A DNA stretch of 64,000 nucleotides. It comes from Saccharibacillus endophyticus. Its GTDB lineage: Bacteria; Bacillota; Bacilli; Paenibacillales; Paenibacillaceae. A program made the translations under genes and the position numbers. Of this stretch, positions 1-8,796 are shown one piece after another. Positions within the stretch are counted from its first letter, which is position 1; every line of letters begins with the position of its first letter. The DNA is taken from contig NZ_JAAZWE010000002.1 of assembly GCF_013185185.1 (NCBI RefSeq), forward strand, positions 558,001-622,000, written 5' to 3'. The notes beneath the pieces are model-generated. The model was not told where the DNA came from. It saw nothing but the letters and a program-made list of their open reading frames with translations, and made no database searches.

Positions 1-141
1 ATCGACGACGATTCCGTTTTGTTTGCCCGCAAGCGCGTTTTTGCGCAGGCTGCTGCTGATCGATGCCGCAACGTCCTCGATGGTGCTGCCTGCTTCGTAT
101 TCCCGAACGGAGCCGTCCGGCAAGCTGATAGAGATAGCCAT
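1..141 (-). CDS. thrS: Threonyl-tRNA synthetase, N-terminal fragment
   Basis: Only the first 47 codons lie in the window; the gene runs off the left edge. The translation begins MAISISLPDGSVREYEAGST and continues through an ALAGKQNG segment, the pattern of the N-terminal TGS domain of threonyl-tRNA synthetase (charges tRNA-Thr in the cytoplasm). The ATG at 141 follows an AGGAGG ribosome site. The identification is strengthened by the upstream leader, a T-box with a Thr (ACC) specifier. The catalytic core is not visible here, so activity cannot be judged. Confidence 0.9.
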   Translation of the reverse strand, partial: MAISISLPDGSVREYEAGSTIEDVAASISSSLRKNALAGKQNGIVVD

Positions 142-189
142 GATGATAATTCCTCCTTTGATTTTGAAAAAAGCAAGTACGGAATCGGC

Positions 190-515
190 ACGCAAAAAAC
201 GCCCGTCCCGCGAAGGGACGAGCGTTATACCCGTGGTTCCACCCTGATTCGGCCCGGTTCCGCCATATGTTCGATCTTTTCGATCTCGGCGGGACGAAAG
301 CCCTCATTGAGCACGTCAATAACGGAAGTGCGGTTCCGGCGTGATCTACTGCTCCGCTCGACGGTTCGCGAAAGCGATGATCGTAAGCGGAAGTTCGAAA
401 ACGCAGCTCGAAAGGGGTAAATGCGGGCCGGTCCGGAGGAAATTGCAGCCGAGGTTCCCTCTCTCTGGAACGGTGCCGTGTGCCGGCATTCATGTCTTTG
501 TCGTCGCTTTTGCTG
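190..515 (-). promoter_or_regulatory. T-box riboswitch leader of thrS (Thr specifier)
   Basis: On the minus strand this leader holds the T-box sequence GGGTGGAACCACGG (about 230-245), which pairs with the uncharged tRNA acceptor end, and an upstream stem I region with the AGAGAGG and GGCTG elements. The probable specifier codon is ACC (418 to 416), placed just before the CGAGC segment as expected. A strong terminator hairpin closes the leader at 194-226. Uncharged tRNA-Thr should favour readthrough into thrS. Confidence 0.9.
194..226 (-). terminator. T-box terminator hairpin of thrS
   Basis: On the minus strand, AACGCTCGTCCC pairs across a TTCG loop with CGGGACGGGCGTT and is followed by a T run. 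It is the regulated terminator of the T-box leader, and its 5' arm lies next to the T-box sequence so that antiterminator formation would exclude it. Confidence 0.9.
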
Positions 516-521
516 CTGTTC

Positions 522-550
522 ATTATAAGGTGCAACGTGGAAAGCGTCAA
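522..550 (-). promoter_or_regulatory. SigA-type promoter of the thrS leader
   Basis: On the minus strand TTGACG (550-545) and TATAAT (527-522) are separated by 17 bp. It lies directly upstream of the T-box leader and points toward thrS. Confidence 0.75.
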
Positions 551-585
551 GAGCGATGGGTGTGGTAAGTAAAGTTACGATAGTG

Positions 586-723
586 CTGGAAGCGAGAAGA
601 CTGCGAGAAAAATTCGGTCAATTCGCTGTCTCACTTGGAAAACTGGATTGGAATTTAAGATGTGGTTTTCCAAGTTCAAAGGCGTCTTGACCTGAATTTT
701 TCTCTCCGTCTTCTCGCTTCCAG
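586..723 (+). repeat. Structured intergenic repeat, subfamily 1, copy A
   Basis: A long imperfect palindrome. The outer arms are CTGGAAGCGAGAAGAC and GTCTTCTCGCTTCCAG; an inner stem pairs CTTGGAAAAC with GTTTTCCAAG. Between the stems are the shared blocks CGCTGTCTCAC and GTTCAAAGGCGTCTT, found again at 57851-57987, 11302-11527 and (reversed) 51886-52018. It fills most of the gap between the thrS leader and the HAD gene. No coding function is apparent. Confidence 0.8.
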
Positions 724-825
724 TTACGTTAGGCGTTCTTAATACATTTAGCCTTCACTTCACTGATATCCAAATTTATTTCTGCGCTTTCTGTTTTCAA
801 GTCACCTTAAACTTTTTCGACACGT

Positions 826-1527
826 TTACTGCTTTTCAAATAATTTTTTCAAATCGCCGATCTTATCGATCACGACGTCGGCCGTTTGGAGTTCGTCCGC
901 GTCCCCGAATTCGGAGCGGACGCCGACGACGGGGATTCCGGCTTCTTTGGCGGCGTCAACGTCCGATTTTCGATCGCCGACCATCAGCACTTGAGACGTG
1001 TCCAATCCGCTTTGGCGAAGCAGTTCGCGCAGCACGTCGCTTTTTTGTTCGGCGTCTACGCTTCCCGCGCAAAACGGATAAGTAATCAGTTCTTTCAGGC
1101 CGTCTTTGGCAAGCACGCGTGCGAGATAGGCTTCTCCGCAGTTGCTGGCCGTCGCCAGATCGTAGCGGTCGGCCAAAGATTTCAGCAGTTCGGGCACGCC
1201 GGGCAGTACGTAGGATTGAGTATCCATCTTGTCTCGAAGCAGTTCGTTATGCCGCTCTTTATAATGATCCGATCGGCCGTCCGGTATTTCCGAGGCCAGC
1301 GTATTCCAGGCTTCGTCTCCGATCATTCCGAACGTCGAGTATATTTCTTCTTTCGTCGGCTGCTTTTTAGCGTCTCCGTTATCGATCGCTTCGCTGAACA
1401 CTTCGTGATTCACGTCCAGCATCGCTTGCGAAGTATCGATCAAGGTTCCGTCCAGGTCAAACGCGATCACCTTGATCTGCGCCGCGTCGAATGTCGTGCG
1501 GTTTTCTTTTGATTGAGTTTGGGTCAT
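826..1527 (-). CDS. HAD-superfamily phosphatase (phosphoglycolate phosphatase-like)
   Basis: A 233-residue cytoplasmic hydrolase of the haloacid dehalogenase superfamily. Motif I is FDLDGTLIDT with the nucleophile Asp at residue 24 and the acid/base Asp at 26. A Ser/Asn motif II (ASNCGE) follows an alpha-helical cap. Motif IV is VGDRKSDVDAAKEAG, whose acidic residues bind Mg2+. Length and cap position fit the Gph/PpaX group, which dephosphorylates small phosphomonoesters. The substrate cannot be read from the sequence. The ATG follows an AGGAGG at 8-nt spacing. It appears to be a single-gene unit, with repeat A downstream. Confidence 0.85.
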   Translation of the reverse strand: MTQTQSKENRTTFDAAQIKVIAFDLDGTLIDTSQAMLDVNHEVFSEAIDNGDAKKQPTKEEIYSTFGMIGDEAWNTLASEIPDGRSDHYKERHNELLRDKMDTQSYVLPGVPELLKSLADRYDLATASNCGEAYLARVLAKDGLKELITYPFCAGSVDAEQKSDVLRELLRQSGLDTSQVLMVGDRKSDVDAAKEAGIPVVGVRSEFGDADELQTADVVIDKIGDLKKLFEKQ

Positions 1528-1758
1528 GTGCGCGCCCTCCTGATTTTTATATGATAGAAATAGAATATGTCCATCCTTTCTTATACCCGATTTTAATCTT
1601 TTGCCTCTACTTCGGAACGACTATTATTTGATTTATATATGGAAACGAGTGGATTTTCATCGGATGCGGGCAGGATTTCGGAAATCAATAGCGAATAGGT
1701 TACGTGTACGATCTGCGTTACCCAATTCAAGGCTATAGGCCGACACAAGGAGGATTCC

Positions 1759-3576
1759 ATGCTATCGTTCAAAAAACCTGATGTCGAGCAGTTCTTCCGT
1801 ACGTTCGCGATCGAGACTTTCGCGGTTAGCCCGGACGAAGGACAGCTTGTGTTCAGCACCAACCTCAGCGGAAAGTTTGATCTGTGGGCCATGGATCTTC
1901 CGAACGCTTTTCCGTATCCGCTTACTTTTAACGGACAGAGCTGCCATGCCGTCAAATACGACAAACGCGGACGTTTTCTCGTGGTCGCGTTCGACAAAGA
2001 CGGCGACGAGAACGCACAGCTTTACGCGCTTCAGCCCAAAGGCGGGGAGTTGCTTCCGCTTTGCGTGAAAGAAGGACATCGCCATATGGGACCGATCTTG
2101 TCGGAAGACGGCAAACGTCTCTATTATACGTCGACCAAAGAAGACGCGACTTATCTAAGCGCCCTTTGCTGCGACCTGAACACGGGGCAAGAAGTCTCCG
2201 TGCTGCAAGGCTCCGGCGACGCTTCCGTTTTTTTGAGCGACATTAGTCCCAAAGAAGAATATCTCGTATACAGCAAACATTTTGCCAATACCTACGCTCC
2301 TGCCTTTATTTGCTTCGGGGATAAGCACGTCTCGCTCGATCCGGAAGCCGAAGGCGAATATACGGTCTCGGACAGCGTATTTACTGGCGATGCGGAGCTG
2401 CACTTCCTGACCAATGCAGGCGGCGATTTTACGTACTTGGCCCGCTTCGATATCGAGTCGGAGACCAAGACCAAGCTGCTTGATCTGGAAGGCGTCGATT
2501 TCACTTCGATCACTTACGACAAGGAACGCAAGCTGCTGTACCTGACGGCCAGCAAAGGCGTTTCCGATTATTTGTATACGTATGACCTGGAATCCGGCTC
2601 GCTTGGCGGCGTTCCGCTTCCTGTCGACACGCTCGCCTCGGTTCAAGTGGCCGAGAGCGGCAATCTGTACATTCTCGGACGAAGCTCGGTAAGCCCGACA
2701 AACATTTTCAAAAAAGAACGGTTCTCCGAAGAATGGACGCGCTGCACGAATTACGGCGTACCCGGCATCTCGGAATCGGAGTTGGTTCGTCCCGAAGTGC
2801 TGACCTATCCGTCGTTCGACGGTCTGGAGATCGAATCGCTGTTCTTCCGGGCACCCGAGGAGACGTCCAACGGACATACCATTTTGTGGCCGCACGGCGG
2901 ACCTCAGGCAGCGGAGCGTTTGGGCTTCCGTTCGTTGTTCCAGTTCCTCGTCAGTCGCGGATTCAACATCTTCGCACCGAACTTCCGGGGTTCGACAGGT
3001 TACGGCCTGGCGTTCTGCAAGCTGGTCGAAGGCGATTGGGGCGACGGACCGAGATTGGACAATATCGCGGGTCTGGATTGGATCGCGGAAAACGGCTATG
3101 CCGAGCGCGACAAACTGCTGCTGATGGGCGGAAGCTTCGGCGGATACATGGCACTTCTGCTGCACGGGCGCCATGCCGATTACTTCAAAGCCGTGGTCGA
3201 TATCTTCGGACCGAGCGATCTGTTCTCGTTCATCGAATCGGTGCCTGAACATTGGAAGCCGATCATGAATAAGTGGGTCGGCGATCCGGTAGCGGACAAG
3301 GAAAAGCTCATCGCATTCTCGCCGATCACCTATTTGGACGGGATGACCAAGCCGATGCTTGTTATCCAAGGAGCCAACGATCCTCGCGTCGTCAAAGCCG
3401 AATCCGATCAGATCGTCAAAGCTTTGCACGAAAAAGGCGCGAACGTCGAATACATCGTGCTTGAAGACGAAGGTCACGGATTCTCGAAAAAAGAAAACGA
3501 AATGCGGGTTTACCGCGCCGTGCTGGAATTCCTGGAGAAAGCGATCAAGGAACAGCCTGCAAGCGTCCAATCTTGA
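1759..3576 (+). CDS. S9-family serine peptidase (acylaminoacyl/dipeptidyl peptidase type)
   Basis: A 605-residue cytoplasmic protein with no signal peptide. The first roughly 330 residues have the repeating beta-strand pattern of a TolB/DPP-like propeller; the rest is an alpha/beta hydrolase. The catalytic triad is visible: Ser459 in GGSFGG, Asp541 in GANDPR and His573 in EDEGHGF. The family releases dipeptides or N-acylated residues from short peptides, with the propeller screening substrate size. It resembles Bacillus YuxL. The start is fixed by AGGAGG 6 nt before the ATG. It is divergent from the HAD gene and ends at its own terminator. Confidence 0.88.
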   Translation: MLSFKKPDVEQFFRTFAIETFAVSPDEGQLVFSTNLSGKFDLWAMDLPNAFPYPLTFNGQSCHAVKYDKRGRFLVVAFDKDGDENAQLYALQPKGGELLPLCVKEGHRHMGPILSEDGKRLYYTSTKEDATYLSALCCDLNTGQEVSVLQGSGDASVFLSDISPKEEYLVYSKHFANTYAPAFICFGDKHVSLDPEAEGEYTVSDSVFTGDAELHFLTNAGGDFTYLARFDIESETKTKLLDLEGVDFTSITYDKERKLLYLTASKGVSDYLYTYDLESGSLGGVPLPVDTLASVQVAESGNLYILGRSSVSPTNIFKKERFSEEWTRCTNYGVPGISESELVRPEVLTYPSFDGLEIESLFFRAPEETSNGHTILWPHGGPQAAERLGFRSLFQFLVSRGFNIFAPNFRGSTGYGLAFCKLVEGDWGDGPRLDNIAGLDWIAENGYAERDKLLLMGGSFGGYMALLLHGRHADYFKAVVDIFGPSDLFSFIESVPEHWKPIMNKWVGDPVADKEKLIAFSPITYLDGMTKPMLVIQGANDPRVVKAESDQIVKALHEKGANVEYIVLEDEGHGFSKKENEMRVYRAVLEFLEKAIKEQPASVQS

Positions 3577-3602
3577 CTTTCGTTTATTCTTCTCTTCGCC
3601 TC

Positions 3603-3657
3603 ATAGGCTCGCTTTGTTGCCGTCGATTCGGCAGGAGAGCGAGCCTATTCTTTTTTC
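3603..3657 (+). terminator. Rho-independent terminator of the S9 peptidase gene
   Basis: ATAGGCTCGCT pairs with AGCGAGCCTAT and is followed by CTTTTTT on the plus strand, 27 nt after the stop codon. Confidence 0.85.
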
Positions 3658-3730
3658 AACACGAATTTCCCAATACGGCTTACGCCGTTTGAGCATCATG
3701 GCTGGATCATCATTTTACCCACTTCCCCTA

Positions 3731-3797
3731 TTGACAAAGTGTCTGAGCCACCGTAATGTTGGGATATTGCGCTTGATTGATAACGATTATCGTTGTC
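3731..3797 (+). promoter_or_regulatory. Promoter and Fur box of the siderophore uptake operon
   Basis: TTGACA (3731-3736) and TAATGT (3754-3759) are 17 bp apart. Just downstream at 3779-3797 lies GATAACGATTATCGTTGTC, close to the 19-bp Fur consensus GATAATGATAATCATTATC. Iron-loaded Fur bound here would block transcription, so the operon should be induced by iron starvation. Confidence 0.85.
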
Positions 3798-3828
3798 AAC
3801 TCGACATTATACCAAGGGAGTGTCTACC

Positions 3829-4797
3829 ATGAAAAAACTGTTTTTGCCTCTTCTATTCACCCTGCTTCTGATCCTCAGCGCTTGCGGCAACCAAACAAGC
3901 ACGCCGACAGCAAGCAGCAATGCCGCTGCCGAAACGACGGTAACCTCGGAACCTGCCGCCGACACGACAGGCGAAGCCGCTACAGGCACCGTTACATACG
4001 AGTCCGAAAACGGACCGATCGAAGTCCCTGCCAATCCTCAGCGCGTGGTCGATCTGTCCAGCTATACAGGCAGTCTGCTCAAATTCGGCGTTCCGGTTGT
4101 CGGCGTTGACCAATGGACCAAAAGCAACCCGAATTTCGCGGAGCAGTTGAAAGACGTGGAGCAAGTATCCGCGGACGACGTGGAAAAAATCATCGAGCTG
4201 CAGCCGGATCTGATCATTGCTTCGAGCGACGTGAAAAATGCGGATAAGCTTAAGCAAATCGCTCCCCTTGTCACCTACACATACAATAAAGTCGACTATC
4301 TGACTCAAATCGAAGAAGTAGCTAAAGCCGTTAACAAAGGCGAAGAAGGCGCAGCCTGGGTTGCCGACTTCAAAGCGCAAGCTCAAGCTGCCGGCGAAGA
4401 AATCAAAGCCAAAATCGGCGAAGACAAAACCGTTACGGTTATGGAAGGCGACGCCAAGGCCCTTTACATCTTCGGCGATGCTTGGGGTCGCGGTACGGAA
4501 ATCCTGTATCAAGCCATGGGTCTGAAAATGCCGGAAAAAGTAAAAGAAGTGACATCGGCTCAAGGCTATTACGATCTGTCGCTTGAAGTGCTGCCTGAGT
4601 ACATGGGCGATTACGTCATCTTCAGCAAGACGCTTGCCGGAGACAATTCTTTCCAGGAAACCGATACGTACAAAAACATTCCGGCAGTCAAAGAAGGCCA
4701 TGTCTACGAAGTCGATGCTACGGGCTTCTACTTCAACGATGCGTTGTCGCTGGAATACCAACTCGATTTCTTCAAAAAGTCGTTCCTGGGCGAGTAA
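3829..4797 (+). CDS. Iron-siderophore ABC transporter substrate-binding lipoprotein
   Basis: A 322-residue exported lipoprotein. The signal peptide MKKLFLPLLFTLLLILSACG ends in an SAC lipobox, so the Cys is lipidated and anchors the protein outside the membrane. A low-complexity Ala/Thr/Glu linker follows, then a periplasmic-binding fold of the FhuD/YfiY class (VPANPQRVVDLSSYTG near the start of the domain). It captures ferric siderophore and passes it to the two permeases encoded next. A longer frame begins at 3793, but the GGGAG site 8 nt before the ATG at 3829 and the signal peptide fix the start. Which siderophore it binds is unknown; gene order matches yfiY-yfiZ-yfhA of Bacillus. Confidence 0.9.
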   Translation: MKKLFLPLLFTLLLILSACGNQTSTPTASSNAAAETTVTSEPAADTTGEAATGTVTYESENGPIEVPANPQRVVDLSSYTGSLLKFGVPVVGVDQWTKSNPNFAEQLKDVEQVSADDVEKIIELQPDLIIASSDVKNADKLKQIAPLVTYTYNKVDYLTQIEEVAKAVNKGEEGAAWVADFKAQAQAAGEEIKAKIGEDKTVTVMEGDAKALYIFGDAWGRGTEILYQAMGLKMPEKVKEVTSAQGYYDLSLEVLPEYMGDYVIFSKTLAGDNSFQETDTYKNIPAVKEGHVYEVDATGFYFNDALSLEYQLDFFKKSFLGE

Positions 4798-4806
4798 TGC
4801 GGCGGA

Positions 4807-5826
4807 ATGAAAAAATCCGCTTCGCCTAACGTGCTCCGTTCCTTTCCCGTTAAGCTTCTCGCTTCTATCATCCTGCTTCTGGCCGTGTTCGTCGGCGCGA
4901 TTCTGATGGGCGCCAAAAGCGTTTCCCTCTCGGATATCTGGTTGGCTGTTACCAATCCGAGCGTATCCAACGACGATATTTCGGTTATTCGGGAGCTTCG
5001 GCTTCCGCGGGAGATCGGCGCGTTACTAGTCGGTGCCGCGTTAGCCGTTTCCGGTGCGATCATGCAGGGGCTGACCCGTAATCCGCTCGCCGATCCCGGA
5101 TTGCTCGGCATCACGGCAGGCGCCAATGCGGCGCTGGCCGTAGTGTTCGCTTTTCTTCCGGCTGCCGGTTACTTCAGCGTCATGGTCGCCTGCTTTATCG
5201 GAGCTGCCGTCGGCGTGATGTTCGTATTCGGCATACTGGCGCTGCGCGGCAAAACTTTGTCGCCGCTGCGCATGGTGCTGGCCGGCGCGGCGGTATCCGC
5301 ACTGCTGACTGCGCTCGCGGAAGCGATCAGCCTGGAATTCAAAATCTCGAAAAGCGTATCCATGTGGACCTCGGGCGGCCTGATCGGCACGACCTGGGGT
5401 CAGCTTATGATCATCGCTCCTATCATTCTGGCCGGTATTCTCGTAGCTGTTCTGCTTTCGCGCCAACTGACCATCATGAGCCTGAATGAATCGACGGCGG
5501 TCGGCCTAGGACTGAATACAGGCTGGATCAAACTGGTGCTCTGCATCGTGGTTACGCTGCTTGCAGGTGCCGCCGTGTCGTTGGTCGGCAACCTGGCTTT
5601 TGTCGGGCTGATGATTCCGCACTTGGTCCGCGTCTTCACGGGAACCGATTATCGGACGGTTCTTCCCCTCTCCGCAATCTTCGGCGCCATGTTCATGGTC
5701 GGTGCCGACACGTTGGGTCGGATGCTTAATGCACCGCTCGAAACGCCGGTTGCGGCCATTGTTGCGGTACTGGGACTGCCCTTCTTCCTGTTTATTGTAC
5801 GCAAAGGAGGAAAGTCGCTGTCATGA
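4807..5826 (+). CDS. FecCD-family siderophore permease, subunit 1
   Basis: A 339-residue polytopic membrane protein of the FecCD/BtuC family, with about nine hydrophobic segments. The family signature GAALAVSGAIMQGLTRNPLADPGLLGI appears near residue 80 (key residues G, Q, RNPLADP), and GLMIPHLVR near the C-terminus forms the coupling helix that contacts the ATPase. It forms the membrane channel together with the next gene product. It starts 9 nt after the lipoprotein gene and overlaps the next gene by 4 nt, so all three are one operon. No ATPase gene accompanies it. Confidence 0.92.
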   Translation: MKKSASPNVLRSFPVKLLASIILLLAVFVGAILMGAKSVSLSDIWLAVTNPSVSNDDISVIRELRLPREIGALLVGAALAVSGAIMQGLTRNPLADPGLLGITAGANAALAVVFAFLPAAGYFSVMVACFIGAAVGVMFVFGILALRGKTLSPLRMVLAGAAVSALLTALAEAISLEFKISKSVSMWTSGGLIGTTWGQLMIIAPIILAGILVAVLLSRQLTIMSLNESTAVGLGLNTGWIKLVLCIVVTLLAGAAVSLVGNLAFVGLMIPHLVRVFTGTDYRTVLPLSAIFGAMFMVGADTLGRMLNAPLETPVAAIVAVLGLPFFLFIVRKGGKSLS

Positions 5827-6848
5827 AGCCCGTATCCAAAAAACTCTCTTTATTGCAAAAACCGCAGTGGGTCGCCATGCTGCTTATCCTGTTGATTCTG
5901 GCTACTTTCGTGGTCGGTTTGGGCCTCGGCTCGTCGACCGTCTCGTTTGATCGCATACTGCCGACATTATTCGGACAAGGAACGTTCAAGGATGAATTCG
6001 TCCTGTTCTCGATTCGGCTGCCGCGTATTTTGATCACCCTGCTGGCCGGGATGGCTTTGGCTCTGTCGGGCTCGATTCTTCAAGGGATCACCCGCAATGA
6101 GCTGGCCGATCCGGGTATCGTCGGGATCAACTCCGGCGCGGGCGTGGGCGTAGCGATCTTTTTCCTGTTCGCTCCGCTTGAAGTCGGAACCTTCGTGTAT
6201 TTGCTTCCCGTTGTCGCTTTTGCCAGCGCGCTGCTGACGGCAACCTTGATCTATCTGTTTGCTTACAAGCGCGGCGAAGGCGTCCAGCCGCTCAAAATGA
6301 TTCTGACTGGCGTCGGCTTTTCCACAGCATTGTCCGGCATCATGATCGTGCTGATCTCCTCTGTCGACCGGGTCAAAGTGGACTTCATTTCGACCTGGTT
6401 GGCCGGGAATATCTGGGGAACGGACTGGCCGTTCGTTCTCGCTCTTCTTCCGTGGCTGGTCGTGCTGGTTCCGTACGCACTGTTCAAGTCCAAAGCGTTG
6501 AACTTGCTGTCGTTAGGCGAATCGTCGGCGGTCGGCGCAGGCGTTACCGTGCAAAAAGATCGTATCCTGCTGCTGCTCGCCGCTGTCGCTCTCGCCGCTT
6601 CGGCAGTCTCCGTGACAGGCGGGATCGCGTTTATCGGTCTGATGGCTCCGCATATCGCCAGAGGTCTGGTCGGTCCGGCCCATCAGCGCTTCATGCCGAT
6701 CTCCGTGCTGGTGGGCGGTTGGCTCCTGCTGCTCGCCGATACCATCGGCCGAAACCTGGGAGACTCCGACGGAATCGCGGCGGGTATTGTCGTCGCGTTC
6801 ATCGGAGCGCCGTACTTCCTGTATCTGCTGTTGAAAAAGCCAAGCTAA
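5823..6848 (+). CDS. FecCD-family siderophore permease, subunit 2
   Basis: A 341-residue partner permease with the same architecture: ALSGSILQGITRNELADPGI is the family signature and GLMAPHIARGLVG the ATPase-coupling helix. The ATG overlaps the TGA of subunit 1 (ATGA), implying translational coupling. It would form a heterodimer with subunit 1. Energy must come from an ATPase encoded elsewhere, as with the shared YusV/FhuC-type ATPases of Bacillus. The operon ends at the bidirectional terminator downstream. Confidence 0.92.
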   Translation: MKPVSKKLSLLQKPQWVAMLLILLILATFVVGLGLGSSTVSFDRILPTLFGQGTFKDEFVLFSIRLPRILITLLAGMALALSGSILQGITRNELADPGIVGINSGAGVGVAIFFLFAPLEVGTFVYLLPVVAFASALLTATLIYLFAYKRGEGVQPLKMILTGVGFSTALSGIMIVLISSVDRVKVDFISTWLAGNIWGTDWPFVLALLPWLVVLVPYALFKSKALNLLSLGESSAVGAGVTVQKDRILLLLAAVALAASAVSVTGGIAFIGLMAPHIARGLVGPAHQRFMPISVLVGGWLLLLADTIGRNLGDSDGIAAGIVVAFIGAPYFLYLLLKKPS

Positions 6849-6876
6849 GCGATAAGCTTCATATTTGAAGAAAAAG

Positions 6877-6909
6877 AAAAATCCCGATGCGGTAAGCATC
6901 GGGATTTTT
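6877..6909. terminator. Bidirectional terminator between the siderophore operon and mqnC
   Basis: AAAATCCCGATGC, a GGTAA loop and GCATCGGGATTTTT form a stem with A and T runs on both sides, serving the convergent genes. Confidence 0.9.
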
Positions 6910-6929
6910 GCATGGGAGTCGATAAGCTT

Positions 6930-8066
6930 CTAGTTTTGCATGATGAAGTCGCGTTGTACTTTGACATTCTCATCATCGAAAACTTTGAGCAGATTATATT
7001 TGGTATCGCGCTGTGCCGGGATCTTGCCCGCCGCGCGGATGATTTCCAGCGTTTGCTCGATGTTGACTTTGTGCGTCGTACCCGCGGCGGAGACGACGTT
7101 TTCTTCCATCATCGTGCTGCCGAAGTCGTCGCAGCCGTATTGAAGCGACATTTTGCCGACTTCCGGCCCCATCGTCACCCACGAAGACTGGAAGTGCTTG
7201 ATATTATCGATGAAAATACGGCTGATCGCCACGTTTTTCAGGTATTGCTCCGGTGTTTGCTTTTCCACCTTCATATTCGTGTTATCCGGTTGGAACGTCC
7301 AGGAAATGAATGCCAGGAAGCCTTCGGAGTCATAGCCGTTCTGGATGCATTCGTCCTGGGCGTCGCGTACGCGAAGCATATGCAGCGCACGCTCTTCATA
7401 CGTCTCGCCAAAGCCGATGACCATCGTTGCCGTCGTGTTCATGCCGATCTTGTGCGCCGTCTGCATCACGTCCATCCAATCGCGCCAAGAGCCCTTCAGA
7501 CGGCTGATTTTGCGTCGTGTACGGTCGTCGAGGATCTCTCCTCCGCCGCCCGGCAGCGAATCGAGACCGGCTTCGTGAATCGCGCGAATCGTGTCTTCCA
7601 TCGACATGCCCGACAGCTTTTGCATCTTCATGATCTCGGCCGGAGAGAACGAGTGCATCGTGATATCCGGGAAATGCTGCTTGATCTTGCGCAGAATATC
7701 CAAGTAGTATTGGAAAGGCAGATCCGGATTGACTCCGCCCTGCATCAGGATTTCCGTGCCTCCGACATCTTGGGTTTCCTGGATCTTTTGCAAAATCACT
7801 TCATCGGACAATACGTAGCCTTCCGCCGAACCCGGACGGCGATAGAACGCGCAGAAACGACAGAACACGTCGCACACATTCGTGTAGTTGACGTTGCGTC
7901 CGATAACGAAAGTCGTGATCGGCTCGGGATTTTTGCGAATCATCAATTCGTTCGCGACCCGGCCCAGCTTCTCGACGTCATCCGATTCATACAGGGCGAT
8001 CGCGTCTTCCACGCTCAAACGTCCCCCGTTTAAAGCTTTCTCCAATATTGCATCAACCGCACTCAT
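6930..8066 (-). CDS. mqnC: Radical SAM cyclic dehypoxanthinyl futalosine synthase (MqnC)
   Basis: A 378-residue radical SAM enzyme. The cluster motif is CDVFCRFC (C-x3-C-x2-C) followed by AFYR, typical of MqnC/MqnE/CofH proteins. EILMQGGVNPDLPFQYY and TMHSFSPAEI are characteristic of the MqnC branch, which closes dehypoxanthine futalosine into its spiro-cyclic form in the futalosine route to menaquinone. The frame extends upstream to 8135, but AGGAGG stands 9 nt before the ATG at 8066. No other mqn gene is in the window, so use of the full pathway is inferred. MqnE is the main alternative and is less likely. Confidence 0.85.
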   Translation of the reverse strand: MSAVDAILEKALNGGRLSVEDAIALYESDDVEKLGRVANELMIRKNPEPITTFVIGRNVNYTNVCDVFCRFCAFYRRPGSAEGYVLSDEVILQKIQETQDVGGTEILMQGGVNPDLPFQYYLDILRKIKQHFPDITMHSFSPAEIMKMQKLSGMSMEDTIRAIHEAGLDSLPGGGGEILDDRTRRKISRLKGSWRDWMDVMQTAHKIGMNTTATMVIGFGETYEERALHMLRVRDAQDECIQNGYDSEGFLAFISWTFQPDNTNMKVEKQTPEQYLKNVAISRIFIDNIKHFQSSWVTMGPEVGKMSLQYGCDDFGSTMMEENVVSAAGTTHKVNIEQTLEIIRAAGKIPAQRDTKYNLLKVFDDENVKVQRDFIMQN

Positions 8067-8244
8067 TGCATGCAGCCTCCTTTGTGAAAATAAGTTCAAA
8101 TAAAGTTGGTCGAATCCGTTCAGGCTGTACTGCAAAATCTCTATTTTAAAAAGTTAAAATTATAAAGGGTACTGCAATACAATTAATCCTATCACACTTC
8201 ACACAAGATTTAAATATTTGTGAACGTTACCAGACTTGCAAAAA

Positions 8245-8309
8245 GAAAAATCGACTCGTCGACAACTTGCCTCAAATAGGATGAGACAAGCCTGAGCGAG
8301 CCGATTTTA
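8245..8309 (-). terminator. Terminator downstream of the DUF1304 gene
   Basis: On the minus strand AAAATCGGCTCG pairs with CGAGTCGATTTTT; a second inner stem pairs AGGCTTGTCTCA with TGAGGCAAGTT. A T-rich tract follows. Confidence 0.75.
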
Positions 8310-8348
8310 CGTGATGATGCCGTTTATCTTCTATTTAAGCCGATCATT

Positions 8349-8711
8349 CTAAGCAAGCAGTACCGCAATCAGTGCGATCAACGCCGGAACAGTCTGAATA
8401 AACAGAATCTTAACCTTGGCTGTCGCTGCGCCGTAAATCCCCGCGACCATGACGCAAGCCAGGAAGAAGATTTGAATATGCGACGCCGCCTCCGCATTCG
8501 GATAGACCAAACCAAAGATCAATCCGGCTGCGAGAAAACCGTTATACAAGCCTTGATTGCCCGCAAGCGATACGGTCATGTCCGCAAATTTCTGCTCCAA
8601 TCCGAAGGCTTTCATGCCGCGAGGCTTATTCCACATGAACATCTCCAATACCAGGATATACACATGCAGAAGCGCAATAAAAGCAACGAGTATGTTCGCT
8701 ACCCATTCCAT
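8349..8711 (-). CDS. DUF1304 family membrane protein
   Basis: A 120-residue protein with four hydrophobic helices, matching the DUF1304 family: an N-terminal helix with HVYILVLEMFMW, then GNQGLYNGFLAAGL and a C-terminal pair of helices. Family members are small integral membrane proteins of unknown function. The ATG follows AGAGGGAAATCG. It has its own terminator and lies downstream of metC in the same direction, with an 85-nt gap, so cotranscription with the methionine genes is possible but not shown. Confidence 0.8.
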   Translation of the reverse strand: MEWVANILVAFIALLHVYILVLEMFMWNKPRGMKAFGLEQKFADMTVSLAGNQGLYNGFLAAGLIFGLVYPNAEAASHIQIFFLACVMVAGIYGAATAKVKILFIQTVPALIALIAVLLA

Positions 8712-8796
8712 CGATTTCCCTCTTTTCGTTCAAGGTATGTATCTGCGTTCTCTATTTTAGCAGAAAAAACAGCTTACTCCCTTTATCCGAACAAAG

